Source: Mesorhizobium sp. WSM3859
Lineage (GTDB): Bacteria > Pseudomonadota > Alphaproteobacteria > Rhizobiales > Rhizobiaceae
Assembly: GCF_002295065.1 (NCBI RefSeq)
Contig: NZ_NSGG01000001.1
Coordinates: 520,553 to 584,552 of the forward strand
Reading direction: 5' to 3'
Length of the DNA stretch: 64,000 nt
Shown: piece after piece, positions 8,717 through 16,531 of the stretch
Position numbering within the stretch: position 1 is the stretch's first letter
Layout: each line of letters opens with the position of its first letter
The notes under the pieces: generated by a model
Seen by the model: only the letters and a program-made list of their open reading frames with translations
What the model was told of the DNA's origin: nothing
Database searches by the model: none
Position numbers and translations under genes: made by a program

Positions 8717-9478
8717 ATGCGCAAGCTTCTCGTCATCGGCATCGGCGCCGGCAATCCCGACCACATGACGGTCCAGGCCATCGACGGCCTGAACCGTGCC
8801 GACGTGCTGTTCATCCCCGACAAGGGAGCGAAGAAGAACGATCTCGCCGATTTGCGCCGGCAGATCTGCGACCGCTTCGTCATCAACCCGAAATCGCGCC
8901 GGGTCGAGTTCGATGTGCCGGTCCGGGCCGAGCCGACATCGTCCTATCGCGTGACAGTCGACGACTGGCATGAGGCGATAGCAGAGATCTACGAGACCCT
9001 GATCCGCGACGAGCTTGCCGAAGACGGCTGCGGCGCCTTGCTGATCTGGGGCGACCCTTCGCTCTATGACAGCGCGTTGCGCATCCTCGAGCGCGTGCGC
9101 CTGCGGAACAATGTCGGCTTCGAGCTCGAAGTCATCCCCGGCATCACCGCGATCCAGGCGCTGGCCGCCGCCCACGCGACGGCGCTCAACCGCATCGGCG
9201 ATTCGATTCTGGTGACGACCGGCCGCCGGCTGACCGAAGAAGGCCTGCCCGAAAATGCCGGCTCGACCATAGTCATGCTCGACGGCAAATGCGCCTTCAA
9301 CACGCTGGCCGACAAGGACGTCTTCATCCAATGGGGCGCTTATCTCGGCACGCCGGATGAGATCGTCATTTCCGGACGCCTGGGCGATGTCGGCGCCGAG
9401 ATCGAGAAGGTCCGTGAAGAAGCCCGGCGAAGGAAGGGCTGGATCATGGATACTTATTTGCTGAGAAAGGCGGAGTGA
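8717..9478 (+). CDS. cobF: Precorrin-6A synthase (deacetylating) CobF
   Basis: S-adenosylmethionine-dependent C1-methylation and deacetylation of precorrin-5 in aerobic cobalamin synthesis. Opens MRKLLVIGIGAGNPDHMTVQAI, the glycine-rich signature of tetrapyrrole methylases, and has GALLIWGDPSLYDSALRI and the VIPGITAIQALAA loop, as in CobF. Length 253 aa fits. RBS CAGGAG 6 bases before ATG. No other cob gene lies in the window, so it stands apart from the main pathway genes. Confidence 0.92.
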   Translation: MRKLLVIGIGAGNPDHMTVQAIDGLNRADVLFIPDKGAKKNDLADLRRQICDRFVINPKSRRVEFDVPVRAEPTSSYRVTVDDWHEAIAEIYETLIRDELAEDGCGALLIWGDPSLYDSALRILERVRLRNNVGFELEVIPGITAIQALAAAHATALNRIGDSILVTTGRRLTEEGLPENAGSTIVMLDGKCAFNTLADKDVFIQWGAYLGTPDEIVISGRLGDVGAEIEKVREEARRRKGWIMDTYLLRKAE

Positions 9479-9480
9479 GT

Positions 9481-9602
9481 AGTCAGTAGTCAGTAGTCAG
9501 TAGTGAATGGTGAATGGTGAATGGTGAATGGAAAACTGTGAGGGCACCGAAAGCTTGTGATATTCACTATTCACTATTCACTATTCACTATTCACTATTC
9601 AC
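9481..9602. repeat. 7-bp tandem repeat arrays in inverted arrangement
   Basis: Left array: AGTCAGT x3, AGTGAAT, GGTGAAT x3 (9481-9529), all in one 7-base phase. Right array: TATTCAC x6 (9561-9602), the reverse complement of GTGAATA. The arms can pair into a long hairpin around a 31-base unique core. The right array runs into the stop codon of the modE-like gene, and the left begins two bases after the cobF stop. Confidence 0.95.
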
Positions 9603-9943
9603 TACCCAGCATCGATCTCAGCCTGTAGCGCTTGCATATGCACGGCGGCGGCCGATGAAGCCGCTCGCTCTATGGCCCGGAAACGACTGACCACCGCCAG
9701 ACCCACCGATGTCAATTGCGCGCCGCCGCCCTTCTTGCCGCCGGTCTGGGCGGCGACCAACGGCTTGCCGAAGACGCGGTTCATGTCCTCGACCAGATCC
9801 CAGGCATGCTTGTAGGACATCTCCATGCCGCGCGCCGCGGCCGAGATCGAGCCGAAGGCGGCGATCTGCTCCAGCAATTCGATCTTGCCCGGGCCGATCC
9901 GGCCGTCGGGGTCGAGGTTTATCCGCAAGCTCAGCGATGGCAT
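9602..9943 (-). CDS. ModE-like winged-helix regulator without molybdate domain
   Basis: A 113-residue protein made of the N-terminal LysR-type winged helix of ModE: RINLDPDGRIGPGKIELLEQIAAFGSISAAARGMEMSYKHAWDLV, then the GGKKGGGAQLTSVG wing. It lacks the C-terminal TOBE domains that sense molybdate in full-length ModE, so sensing may depend on another protein such as the molbindin at 12827. Last gene of the mod block, with its own GGAGG and a palindrome (9988-10018) resembling a Mo-box directly upstream, so autoregulation is likely. Confidence 0.88.
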   Translation of the reverse strand: MPSLSLRINLDPDGRIGPGKIELLEQIAAFGSISAAARGMEMSYKHAWDLVEDMNRVFGKPLVAAQTGGKKGGGAQLTSVGLAVVSRFRAIERAASSAAAVHMQALQAEIDAG

Positions 9944-9987
9944 GTCCTGTCCTCCGCGGTCACGTCGACACTAACCCTTCTCCCGCA

Positions 9988-10018
9988 ATATCGCTATTCC
10001 AAATCAACATAGCGATAT
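9988..10018. promoter_or_regulatory. Mo-box-like palindrome, probable ModE operator
   Basis: Perfect 10-bp inverted repeat ATATCGCTAT and ATAGCGATAT separated by 11 bases. The half-site resembles the ATCGCTATATA half of the E. coli ModE consensus. It lies 45 bases upstream of the modE-like start and 11 bases beyond the modC stop. Operator function is inferred from sequence and position. Confidence 0.75.
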
Positions 10019-10028
10019 GGCCCTTTCG

Positions 10029-11141
10029 TCAACCGTCAGCCTCGGACGGCAGTCCGGCTCCGGTCGTCGCGCTGTCGAAGCTCACCGTCTTGATCACCGC
10101 GAAGACCTGCTGGCCGAGCGCCAGACGAAGGGTGTGTTTGGACTGTTCGGTGATCCGCGCCAGCACGATCGCGCCATTGCAGTCGATGGCGATTTCCACC
10201 GTCGGCCCGATGCCCGGCCTGACAGCGGTGATCGTTCCCGCCAGAATGTTGAGCGCACTGAGACCCGCCGGCCGCTCGGTCGCGATCATCACGTCGCGGG
10301 CGCGGATGCGAATGCGCACTGGAGCGCCCGCTGCCATCGCGAGTTTCGGCACCCGGATTTCGCCGGCCGGTGAGCCCAGCACCGTCATGCCGAAGGCTTC
10401 GTCGTGGCGCAGAACCTTGGCGTCGAGCACCGCCCCGCCCTCGCCGCGCTCTTCGGCCGGCAACAGGTCGAGCCGCTGCATGATCTCCTCGGTTGGGCCT
10501 GCGGCCGCCACCTTGCCTTGCGAAAGCACCACGACATCGCTGGCCAGCCGCGCCACCTCGGCGACGGAATGGCTGACATAGACGATCGGGATCTTAGTCT
10601 CGTCGCGCAGCCGCTCGATATAGGGCAGGATCTCGGCCTTGCGCGCCTCGTCGAGCGAGGCCAGCGGCTCGTCCATCAGAAGCAGTTTTGGGCTGGCAAG
10701 CAGGGCACGGCCGATCGCGACGCGCTGCTTTTCGCCGCCTGACAGCTTCGCCGGCCGCCGGTCGAGCAGATGAGCGATGCCGAGCAGCTCGACCACCGCA
10801 TCCATCTTGGCGTAGCGCTCGGAAGACGGCGTGAACCAGCGGCCGTAGCGCAGATTGCCGGCGACGCTCATATGCGGGAACAGCCGGGCATCCTGGAAAA
10901 CCATGCCGATCCGCCGCTTGTGCATCGGCACGAAGATGCGCGCTTCGGTGTCGACCAGCACGCGTCCGTCGACGTCGATGCGGCCCTTGTCCGGCCGGAT
11001 CAGGCCTGCGATCAGGTTGATCAGCGTCGACTTGCCCGAACCGGAAGGCCCGAACAGCGCCGTCAGCCGGCCCGCGCTCTCGAAACGCGCTTCCACGGCG
11101 AAGTCGCCGAAGCGATGGCGGATGTCGACCGAGAGCGTCAT
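10029..11141 (-). CDS. modC: Molybdate ABC transporter ATP-binding protein ModC
   Basis: ATPase of the molybdate importer. Walker A GPSGSGKST, Q-loop at MVFQDARLFPH, signature LSGGEKQRVAIGRALL and Walker B LLLMDEPLAS are all present. The C-terminal 65 residues or so (NILAGTITAVRPGIGPTVEIAID) form a TOBE/Mop domain, as in ModC. ATG 11141 overlaps the modB stop by four bases (ATGA); the frame continues upstream inside modB but that is not coding. 370 aa. Confidence 0.96.
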   Translation of the reverse strand: MTLSVDIRHRFGDFAVEARFESAGRLTALFGPSGSGKSTLINLIAGLIRPDKGRIDVDGRVLVDTEARIFVPMHKRRIGMVFQDARLFPHMSVAGNLRYGRWFTPSSERYAKMDAVVELLGIAHLLDRRPAKLSGGEKQRVAIGRALLASPKLLLMDEPLASLDEARKAEILPYIERLRDETKIPIVYVSHSVAEVARLASDVVVLSQGKVAAAGPTEEIMQRLDLLPAEERGEGGAVLDAKVLRHDEAFGMTVLGSPAGEIRVPKLAMAAGAPVRIRIRARDVMIATERPAGLSALNILAGTITAVRPGIGPTVEIAIDCNGAIVLARITEQSKHTLRLALGQQVFAVIKTVSFDSATTGAGLPSEADG

Positions 11142-11842
11142 TCGATGTCCATCCGCCGGCCGACGCGCCGCGCCAACACTTCCGAGGCGATGAGCGCGAC
11201 CATCGAGATGGCGATCGAGATCAGCGTCAGCCTGAGCGCGCCCTCGTCGCCGCCGGGCACTTGCGTGAAGGTGTAGATCGCCGAAGGCAATGTCTGCGTT
11301 TCGTTGGGGATGTTGGAGACGAAGGTGATGGTGGCGCCGAATTCGCCCATCGCCTTGGCGAAGGAAAGGATCGCGCCGGCGATCAGGCCGGGCAGGATCA
11401 GCGGCAGCGTGATGGTGACGAACACCCAGAGTGGATTGGCGCCGAGCGTGCCGGCGGCGGCCTCGATTCTGCGGTCGACAGCCTCGATCGACAGCCGGAT
11501 CGCGCGCACCATCAGCGGAAAGCCCATCACGCCGCAGGCCAATGCCGCGCCCGTCCAGCGGAACGAAAAGACGATGCCGAAATGCTCGGCAAGGAAGACG
11601 CCGGCCGGCCCGCGCCGGCCGAAGGTGAGGAGCAGCAGATAGCCGGTCACCACCGGCGGCAGGATCAGCGGCAGATGCACCAGCCCGTTGAGCAGGGTCT
11701 TGCCCCAGAAACGCCCGCGCGCGAGCAGCAGCGCAAGCAGAATGCCGGGCGGCAGGCTGGCGATCATCGCCACCGTCGCCACCTTGATCGACAGCCGGAC
11801 CGCATTCCATTCGTCGGGAGTGAGGTCCAGCAGCCAGTTCAT
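11138..11842 (-). CDS. modB: Molybdate ABC transporter permease ModB
   Basis: Inner-membrane permease of 234 aa with about five hydrophobic helices. The EAA loop is visible as EAAGTLGANPLWVFVTITLPLILPG, which docks on ModC. LPPVVTGYLLLLTFG is typical of ModB. It starts 23 bases downstream of modA and overlaps modC, so modABC is one transcript. Confidence 0.95.
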   Translation of the reverse strand: MNWLLDLTPDEWNAVRLSIKVATVAMIASLPPGILLALLLARGRFWGKTLLNGLVHLPLILPPVVTGYLLLLTFGRRGPAGVFLAEHFGIVFSFRWTGAALACGVMGFPLMVRAIRLSIEAVDRRIEAAAGTLGANPLWVFVTITLPLILPGLIAGAILSFAKAMGEFGATITFVSNIPNETQTLPSAIYTFTQVPGGDEGALRLTLISIAISMVALIASEVLARRVGRRMDIE

Positions 11843-11864
11843 GTCAGTGTTTGCGCGGTCCTTC

Positions 11865-12659
11865 TCAGTTGCTGGGCGCGAGCACCGTAAAACCCTGCTC
11901 CTTGAAGAGCGCGGCAGCTTTGGCCGACTCGACGCATTTCAGGAAGGCAGTCGCATCCTTGTCCTTCGAATCCGCGGTCTGGGCAATCGGGTAGATGATC
12001 GGCGGATGCGAATCTTCTGGGAAGGTGCCGACCACCTTGACTCCCTTCTCCGCATGCGCGTCGGTGGCGTAGACGATGCCCAGCGCCGCCTCGCCGGTCG
12101 ACACCAGCTTCAGTGCTGCACGTACATTCTCGGCCTGCGCGACCTTGCCCTCGACGGACGACCAGACGCCCAGCGATTCCAGCGCCGCCTTGCCATATTT
12201 GCCGGCCGGCACGGCCTTGAAATCGCCCATGGCAAGCTTGCCGTCGCCGATCAGCTTGGCGAGGTCGAAGCCCTTCTCGACCTTGGTCTCGACTGTGGAG
12301 TCCTTCGGCGCCACCAGCACGATCTGGTTGCCGAGCAGTTTCACCTCGGTATCAGACTTGGTCAGCTTCTTGTCGGAGAGATACTTCATCCAGTCGAGGT
12401 CGGCCGACACGAACACGTCGGCCGGCGCGCCGCCTTCGATCTGCTTGGCGAGCGCCGAGCTCGCCGCATAGGAAATCGTCGCGGCTTCGCCGACTTCCGG
12501 CTCGCAGGCCTTGTTGACTGCGTCGAGCGCATCCTTGAGGCTCGCCGCGGCAAACACGACCACTTTGCCGTCGGCATGGGCGGCCGGCACCGCGGCCATC
12601 AGCATCGCCGTCAGACCGCCGACGGCGATCGCCTTCAATCCAAAACCCTTGCCCGTCAT
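11865..12659 (-). CDS. modA: Molybdate-binding periplasmic protein ModA
   Basis: Solute-binding component of the molybdate importer. Signal peptide (about residues 1-30, ending AAHADG), then VVVFAAASLKDALDAV, the oxyanion-binding start of mature ModA, and SYAASSALAKQIEGGAPADVFVSAD. ATG 12659 has GGGAGAGA at good spacing, better than the ATG seven codons earlier. First gene of modABC. I found no convincing Mo-box in its upstream region. Confidence 0.95.
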   Translation of the reverse strand: MTGKGFGLKAIAVGGLTAMLMAAVPAAHADGKVVVFAAASLKDALDAVNKACEPEVGEAATISYAASSALAKQIEGGAPADVFVSADLDWMKYLSDKKLTKSDTEVKLLGNQIVLVAPKDSTVETKVEKGFDLAKLIGDGKLAMGDFKAVPAGKYGKAALESLGVWSSVEGKVAQAENVRAALKLVSTGEAALGIVYATDAHAEKGVKVVGTFPEDSHPPIIYPIAQTADSKDKDATAFLKCVESAKAAALFKEQGFTVLAPSN

Positions 12660-12826
12660 GAAGTCTCTCCCTGGTTTCAAAATCCGTTCCGCCCAAAGCC
12701 TCGGACCGATTTATCCGGATGAACATAACAAGGGAAGGCTTTTCACAGGTCGTGGCATTGTGCGCCAGCATGGTCCCTGCCTACGATGAGAACGAAACGG
12801 CACAGCAAAACTCGACGGAGAGACGC

Positions 12827-13000
12827 ATGAAGATCAGCGCCCGTAACATCCTCAAGGGGAAGGTCACCGAGATCGTCAAGGGAGCGACCACCTCGCATGT
12901 CCGGATCGACATCGGCGGCGGCGTGATCGTCACCGCATCAAAGGGCAAGCAGGCCTATGCGGTGATCAAGGCCTCGGATGTCATGGTCGGCATCGACTGA
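12827..13000 (+). CDS. Molbindin: single Mop/TOBE-domain protein
   Basis: A 57-residue protein consisting of one Mop domain: SARNILKGKVTEIVKGATTS, then HVRIDIGGGVIVTASK and AYAVIKASDVMVG. Such proteins assemble as hexamers and bind molybdate in the cytoplasm. It is transcribed divergently from modA, 167 bases away. With a regulator that lacks a sensing domain nearby, it may also act in signalling; that is inference. The ATG follows CGGAGAGACGC. Confidence 0.9.
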   Translation: MKISARNILKGKVTEIVKGATTSHVRIDIGGGVIVTASKGKQAYAVIKASDVMVGID

Positions 13001-13025
13001 TGCCGCAACTCTAGTGTGGCGCCAG

Positions 13026-13168
13026 AGGTGTGTTGAGATTCAGGTCAGGCCGAGTCGAAAACGGTGGCTTCCGAGAAACCGGAGCGGAGCGTACTTGAAG
13101 TACGTGAGCACCGGAAGCGCAGGAAGCCGCCGTTTGCAGGCCGGGCTCACCTGAATATCAACATACCT
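13026..13168 (-). repeat. Stop-abutting palindromic element, full-length copy (thyA)
   Basis: Terminal arms AGGTGTGTTGAGATTCAGGT at the left and the reverse complement of AGGTATGTTGATATTCAGGT at the right (2 mismatches). The interior carries further palindromes, including GTACTTGAAGTAC and CTTCCGAGAAACCGGAGCG. Read on the minus strand the element begins inside the thyA stop: TGA overlaps AGG as TGAGG. Shorter copies lie at 27899 and 59278. Confidence 0.9.
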
Positions 13169-13962
13169 CATACCGCAATCGGCGCCTTGATATTCGCGTC
13201 GGCGAAGTAATTCTCGAGGCGGAAATCCTCGAAGCGGAAGGCGAACAGGTCCTTCACCTCCGGATTGATCCACATCGTCGGCAAGGCCTTAGGCGTGCGC
13301 CGCATCTGCTCGCGCGCCTGTTCGAAATGGTTCGCATAAAGATGCGCGTCGCCAAGCGTATGGACGAAATCGCCGGGCTTCAGCCCGGTGACCTGCGCCA
13401 CCATCATGGTGAGCAGGGCATAGGAAGCGATGTTGAACGGCACGCCGAGAAAGATGTCGGCCGAGCGCTGGTAAAGCTGGCAGGAGAGCCTGCCTTCCGA
13501 GACATAGAACTGGAACAGGCAGTGGCAGGGCGGCAGCGCCATCGCCTCGACTTCGGCCGGATTCCAGGCCGAGACGATCAGGCGGCGCGAGTTGGGATTC
13601 CGGCGTATCTCCTTCAAAAGGCCCGCGATCTGGTCGATCGCGCCGCCATGCCCGTCCGGCCACGAGCGCCACTGCTTGCCGTAGATCGGGCCGAGATCGC
13701 CGTTCTCGTCGGCCCATTCGTCCCAGATGGTGACGCCATGATCATGGAGATATTTGATGTTGGTGTCGCCGGCCAGGAACCACAGAAGCTCATGGATGAT
13801 CGACTTCAGATGCAGCTTCTTGGTGGTCGTGACCGGGAAGCCGCGCGAAAGGTCGAAGCGCATCTGATAGCCGAACACCGAGCGCGTGCCGGTGCCGGTA
13901 CGGTCGCCACGGTCGCTGCCGTTCTCCAGCACATGCTTCAAAAGGTCGAGATATTGGTGCAT
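13168..13962 (-). CDS. thyA: Thymidylate synthase ThyA
   Basis: Methylates dUMP to dTMP with methylenetetrahydrofolate. The catalytic Cys is in the [12 protein letters not shown] motif. Upstream are [25 protein letters not shown] and later [20 protein letters not shown], all ThyA signatures. 264 aa, the common short ThyA length. The final codons run straight into the palindromic element, which supplies the bases after TGA. It should share folate flux with folA 5.6 kb downstream. Confidence 0.98.
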   Translation of the reverse strand: MHQYLDLLKHVLENGSDRGDRTGTGTRSVFGYQMRFDLSRGFPVTTTKKLHLKSIIHELLWFLAGDTNIKYLHDHGVTIWDEWADENGDLGPIYGKQWRSWPDGHGGAIDQIAGLLKEIRRNPNSRRLIVSAWNPAEVEAMALPPCHCLFQFYVSEGRLSCQLYQRSADIFLGVPFNIASYALLTMMVAQVTGLKPGDFVHTLGDAHLYANHFEQAREQMRRTPKALPTMWINPEVKDLFAFRFEDFRLENYFADANIKAPIAV

Positions 13963-14104
13963 CGGCTCCGCCTCGATTCGGGTTACAGGCTATCATACCC
14001 GACCGACAACCGGTCGAACACCGCAAAGCAGGCGACGGATGCGGATCGCACCCAAAAACCCACGGTGCCGGCACGGTTTCGTGCCGGCCGCCGGGTGGCC
14101 GGGC

Positions 14105-14416
14105 TCAGAGAGAGCCGAGCTTGCCGAGATCCTTGGCAACCAGATAATAGAAGGTCACGCGGCTTTTGGTGTTGTCCGCCTGCATGGCCTTGCAGGTCTT
14201 CTCGATCGAGGCGTTGGCCTTTGCGGCATCGGCGACGCCGAGCTTCTTGCCGATCCAGTTCTCCCGGACGCGGTCGAGTTCCTTCGGGTCGGTGCAGGAT
14301 ACCAACGAAGAATCGCGGTTCCTCAGCGCAATGCCCAGATGCTTGACGATCTTATCGACCGCGTCGGCGCTGGCGCCGGCATCGTATTTCTTCACATCCG
14401 CAAGATAGTCGGCCAT
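14105..14416 (-). CDS. DUF2853 family protein
   Basis: A 103-residue soluble protein starting MADYLADVKKYDAGASADAV, with KHLGIALRNRDSSLV and SRVTFYYLVAKDLGKL near the C-terminus, the pattern of DUF2853. The ATG follows GGGGAAG at good spacing; the frame extends upstream but the homologous part starts here. Contains two Cys. Function unknown. It has no close same-strand partner. Confidence 0.85.
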   Translation of the reverse strand: MADYLADVKKYDAGASADAVDKIVKHLGIALRNRDSSLVSCTDPKELDRVRENWIGKKLGVADAAKANASIEKTCKAMQADNTKSRVTFYYLVAKDLGKLGSL

Positions 14417-14639
14417 CGAACTTCCCCTCGTCGGCGCCACGGATCCGGTCGATGAGGGTTGTGGCGCGCCGCGCAACCTTTGCGCTAGGTCAGAGACTCC
14501 TCACCGGGAGCGAGATTTGATTGAGTGGACGCGCAAGTCAACCCTTGGCTGCACAGTTTGGCATAACCGGATAAGCGCCGGTTTGGCCTTTATTTTTCCC
14601 TCATCGCTGCCTATATTCGCTTCGTCGGCTTGACCGACT

Positions 14640-14965
14640 ATGGCGATAAACAGGCGATGAAATAAGCCGTTCGGACCCGGGGGCGGTACCCGGCGCCTCC
14701 ACCAAAAACCGCTCTGGCTGACGGAGCGGCTTTTGCTGGGGGCGAAATAGGATCGACGAAGGTGTAAAGATCGTACTTTTGCCCGGCATTGTACCACCGT
14801 CATCGGGCTAAACTTATAGTTGCCAACGACAACTATGCGGAAGCTCGTCTCGCTGCTTAATGCGGCGCGAACGCTTCAAATCAAGTCCTAGCGGTTCGCA
14901 CTTCTAGGCGGGGTTCGGAGGTACCTGGCAACAGAAACCTCCACCTTCCCTTTCTTGCTTCCTTC
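14640..14965 (+). ncRNA. ssrA: Circularly permuted (two-piece) tmRNA
   Basis: Rescues stalled ribosomes by adding a degradation tag. The acceptor piece comes first and ends CGCCTCCACCA at 14704. The coding piece starts at 14738 with GGGGGCG, which pairs over 7 positions (one G-U) with CGCCTCC. The reading frame starts with GCC at 14822 and encodes ANDNYAEARLAA, then TAA at 14858-14860, the alphaproteobacterial tag. The T-arm stem CCGGG/CCCGG carries loop GGCGGTA rather than the canonical TTCGA. The spacer 14705-14737 should be removed during processing. Outer ends are approximate. Confidence 0.95.
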
Positions 14966-15094
14966 CCACTCAACCGAACGGCCAAGGCTCGTCCGGCGCT
15001 GATGAGCGGCAGAGTCTTGCCGCTCATCATCCATGGACAAGCGATGCAAAACGATTGCGATCGATTTTTCGTGCTGACCGGCGGCCTAGATATG

Positions 15095-15123
15095 AAAAAG
15101 GCCGGGCAGGTCCGGCCTTTTTC
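15095..15123. terminator. Rho-independent terminator between ssrA and the MFS gene
   Basis: AAAAAGGCCGG and TCCGGCCTTTTTC form a GC stem flanked by A- and T-runs with a short GCAGG loop. It lies just past the stop of the minus-strand exporter and about 130 bases after the tmRNA coding piece, so it can serve both. The remaining gap 14966-15094 shows only a GATGAGCGGC/GCCGCTCATC hairpin near 15000-15030. Confidence 0.85.
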
Positions 15124-15139
15124 AATGCTTTGATCCGCC

Positions 15140-16345
15140 TTATTCCGCCGGCGCCTCGACCGCTTCACGCGCGCGGCCGAGCGTCAGCTTGGCCAGCGTG
15201 AACGAGATCACCGCGCAGAGCGTGATGCCGGCCACCATCGGCAGCGGCGTGCCGTCGAAGAAGATACCGGCAACACCCATCGCAAGCGCGCCGATGGCGA
15301 AATGCAGCGTGCCCATCAGCGCCGAGGCCGTGCCGGCGATCTCGCCATGCTCTTCCATCGCCAGCACTGAGGTGGTCGGGATGATGAGGCCGAGAAAGCC
15401 GTAGCCGATGAAAAGCAGAGCCGCCATCACGTCGAGCCGGTCGACGCCGGAGGCCGTGATCGCAAACAACGCCACCATGACACTGGCATAGCCGGTGACC
15501 GCCACCCAGACGACGCGCTTCAACCCGAAGCTGTCGGCCAAGAGCCCCGTCAGCTGCGACATGCCGATGAAGGCAACCGCGTTGATCGAGAAGAACACGC
15601 TGTAGACCGACGGCGACAGGCCGTAATGGTCGATCAGGATGAAGGACGAGCTCGACAGATAGACGAAGAAGCTCGCAATGCCGAAGCCGGCGATCGCCAC
15701 AAGGCCGAGGAAATTGCGGTCTCCCATCAGATAGCGGTAGCCGGCAAGCGCCGTACCGAAGGACGAGCCGGCCCGCTCTTCAACCGGCCGCGTCTCCCTG
15801 AGCGAGGTGGCAAGCAGGATGGTGGCCAAGGCGGCCGCGCCCGTGACGGTCCAGAACACGGCGCGCCAACCAAAACTCTCGATGATCTGGCTACCGGTCA
15901 GCGGCGCCAGAATCGGCGACACCGAGAACACCAGCATCAGAAGCGACATAAGCTTGGCGGCCTCGTTGCCGGTGTGCAGATCGCGCACGATGGCGCGCGG
16001 CACCGCCATGCCGGCGCTGGCGCCGAGGCCCTGCAGGAAGCGGAAGGCGATCAGCCACTCGATGTTGGGCGCCATCGCCGAGCCGACGCCGCCGACCATG
16101 AACAGCGCGAGGCCGGCATAAAGCGGCAGCTTGCGCCCGACCATGTCGGATATCGGCCCGACGACGATCTGCCCGAAGCCCATCGACAGGAAGAAGATCA
16201 GAAGGCTCATCTGCACGGCGGCGGTGCCGGCATGCAGGTCCTGGCCGATCGAAGGCAGCGCGGGAAGATACATATCGATCGCGAAGGGGCCGATCGCGGA
16301 CAACAAGCCGAGCACGACCGCGATGCGGAGGAATTTGGGACTCAT
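15140..16345 (-). CDS. Bcr/CflA-type multidrug MFS exporter
   Basis: A 401-residue protein with 12 predicted membrane segments. The IGPFAIDMYLPALPSIGQDL segment in helix 1 and the MSLLIFFLSMGFGQIVVGPISDMVGRK motif A region are typical of the Bcr/CflA drug:proton antiporters. Substrate unknown. Transcribed divergently from a TetR regulator 186 bases away, a classic efflux arrangement. It ends directly at a terminator. Confidence 0.92.
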   Translation of the reverse strand: MSPKFLRIAVVLGLLSAIGPFAIDMYLPALPSIGQDLHAGTAAVQMSLLIFFLSMGFGQIVVGPISDMVGRKLPLYAGLALFMVGGVGSAMAPNIEWLIAFRFLQGLGASAGMAVPRAIVRDLHTGNEAAKLMSLLMLVFSVSPILAPLTGSQIIESFGWRAVFWTVTGAAALATILLATSLRETRPVEERAGSSFGTALAGYRYLMGDRNFLGLVAIAGFGIASFFVYLSSSSFILIDHYGLSPSVYSVFFSINAVAFIGMSQLTGLLADSFGLKRVVWVAVTGYASVMVALFAITASGVDRLDVMAALLFIGYGFLGLIIPTTSVLAMEEHGEIAGTASALMGTLHFAIGALAMGVAGIFFDGTPLPMVAGITLCAVISFTLAKLTLGRAREAVEAPAE

Positions 16346-16474
16346 GATAAGGCTCTTTCCGGATCTGGTTTCCGCCGCAAATAGCGGCGTCTAAACCCAG
16401 GACGTTCCATCCGGTGAAAATCCTACGTCCAACGGCAAAATTCTTCGCCCGTCGGCACGGATTTCCCTCTCTTA

Positions 16475-16502
16475 TGTCCACAAATTTAGACAGCCTTGTC
16501 CA
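16475..16502. promoter_or_regulatory. Candidate TetR operator half-sites
   Basis: Three related half-sites: TGTCCA (16475), TAGACA (16487, inverted) and TGTCCA (16497). The first two make an imperfect inverted repeat with 6 bases between. They lie 30-57 bases upstream of the tetR-like start, within the divergent promoter region. Assignment rests on symmetry and place only. Confidence 0.4.
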
Positions 16503-16531
16503 ATTCGTCAATCACCGCTATATAGATTTTC

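Noticed and set aside
9481..9602. Possible CRISPR array
   Set aside because: Units are 7 bases with no spacers, and no cas genes are nearby; they are simple tandem repeats.
12660..12826. Mo-box upstream of modA
   Set aside because: GTTATGTTCATCCGGATAAAT has only weak symmetry and a poor match to ATCGCTAT half-sites, in contrast with 9988-10018.
13026..13168. Insertion sequence
   Set aside because: It has inverted ends but no transposase, no target duplication that I can see, and is only 143 bases; treated as a short palindromic element.
14501..14803. Minus-strand ORF across the tmRNA gene
   Set aside because: The tmRNA signatures (tag frame, acceptor stem, CCA) are on the plus strand and explain the conservation.
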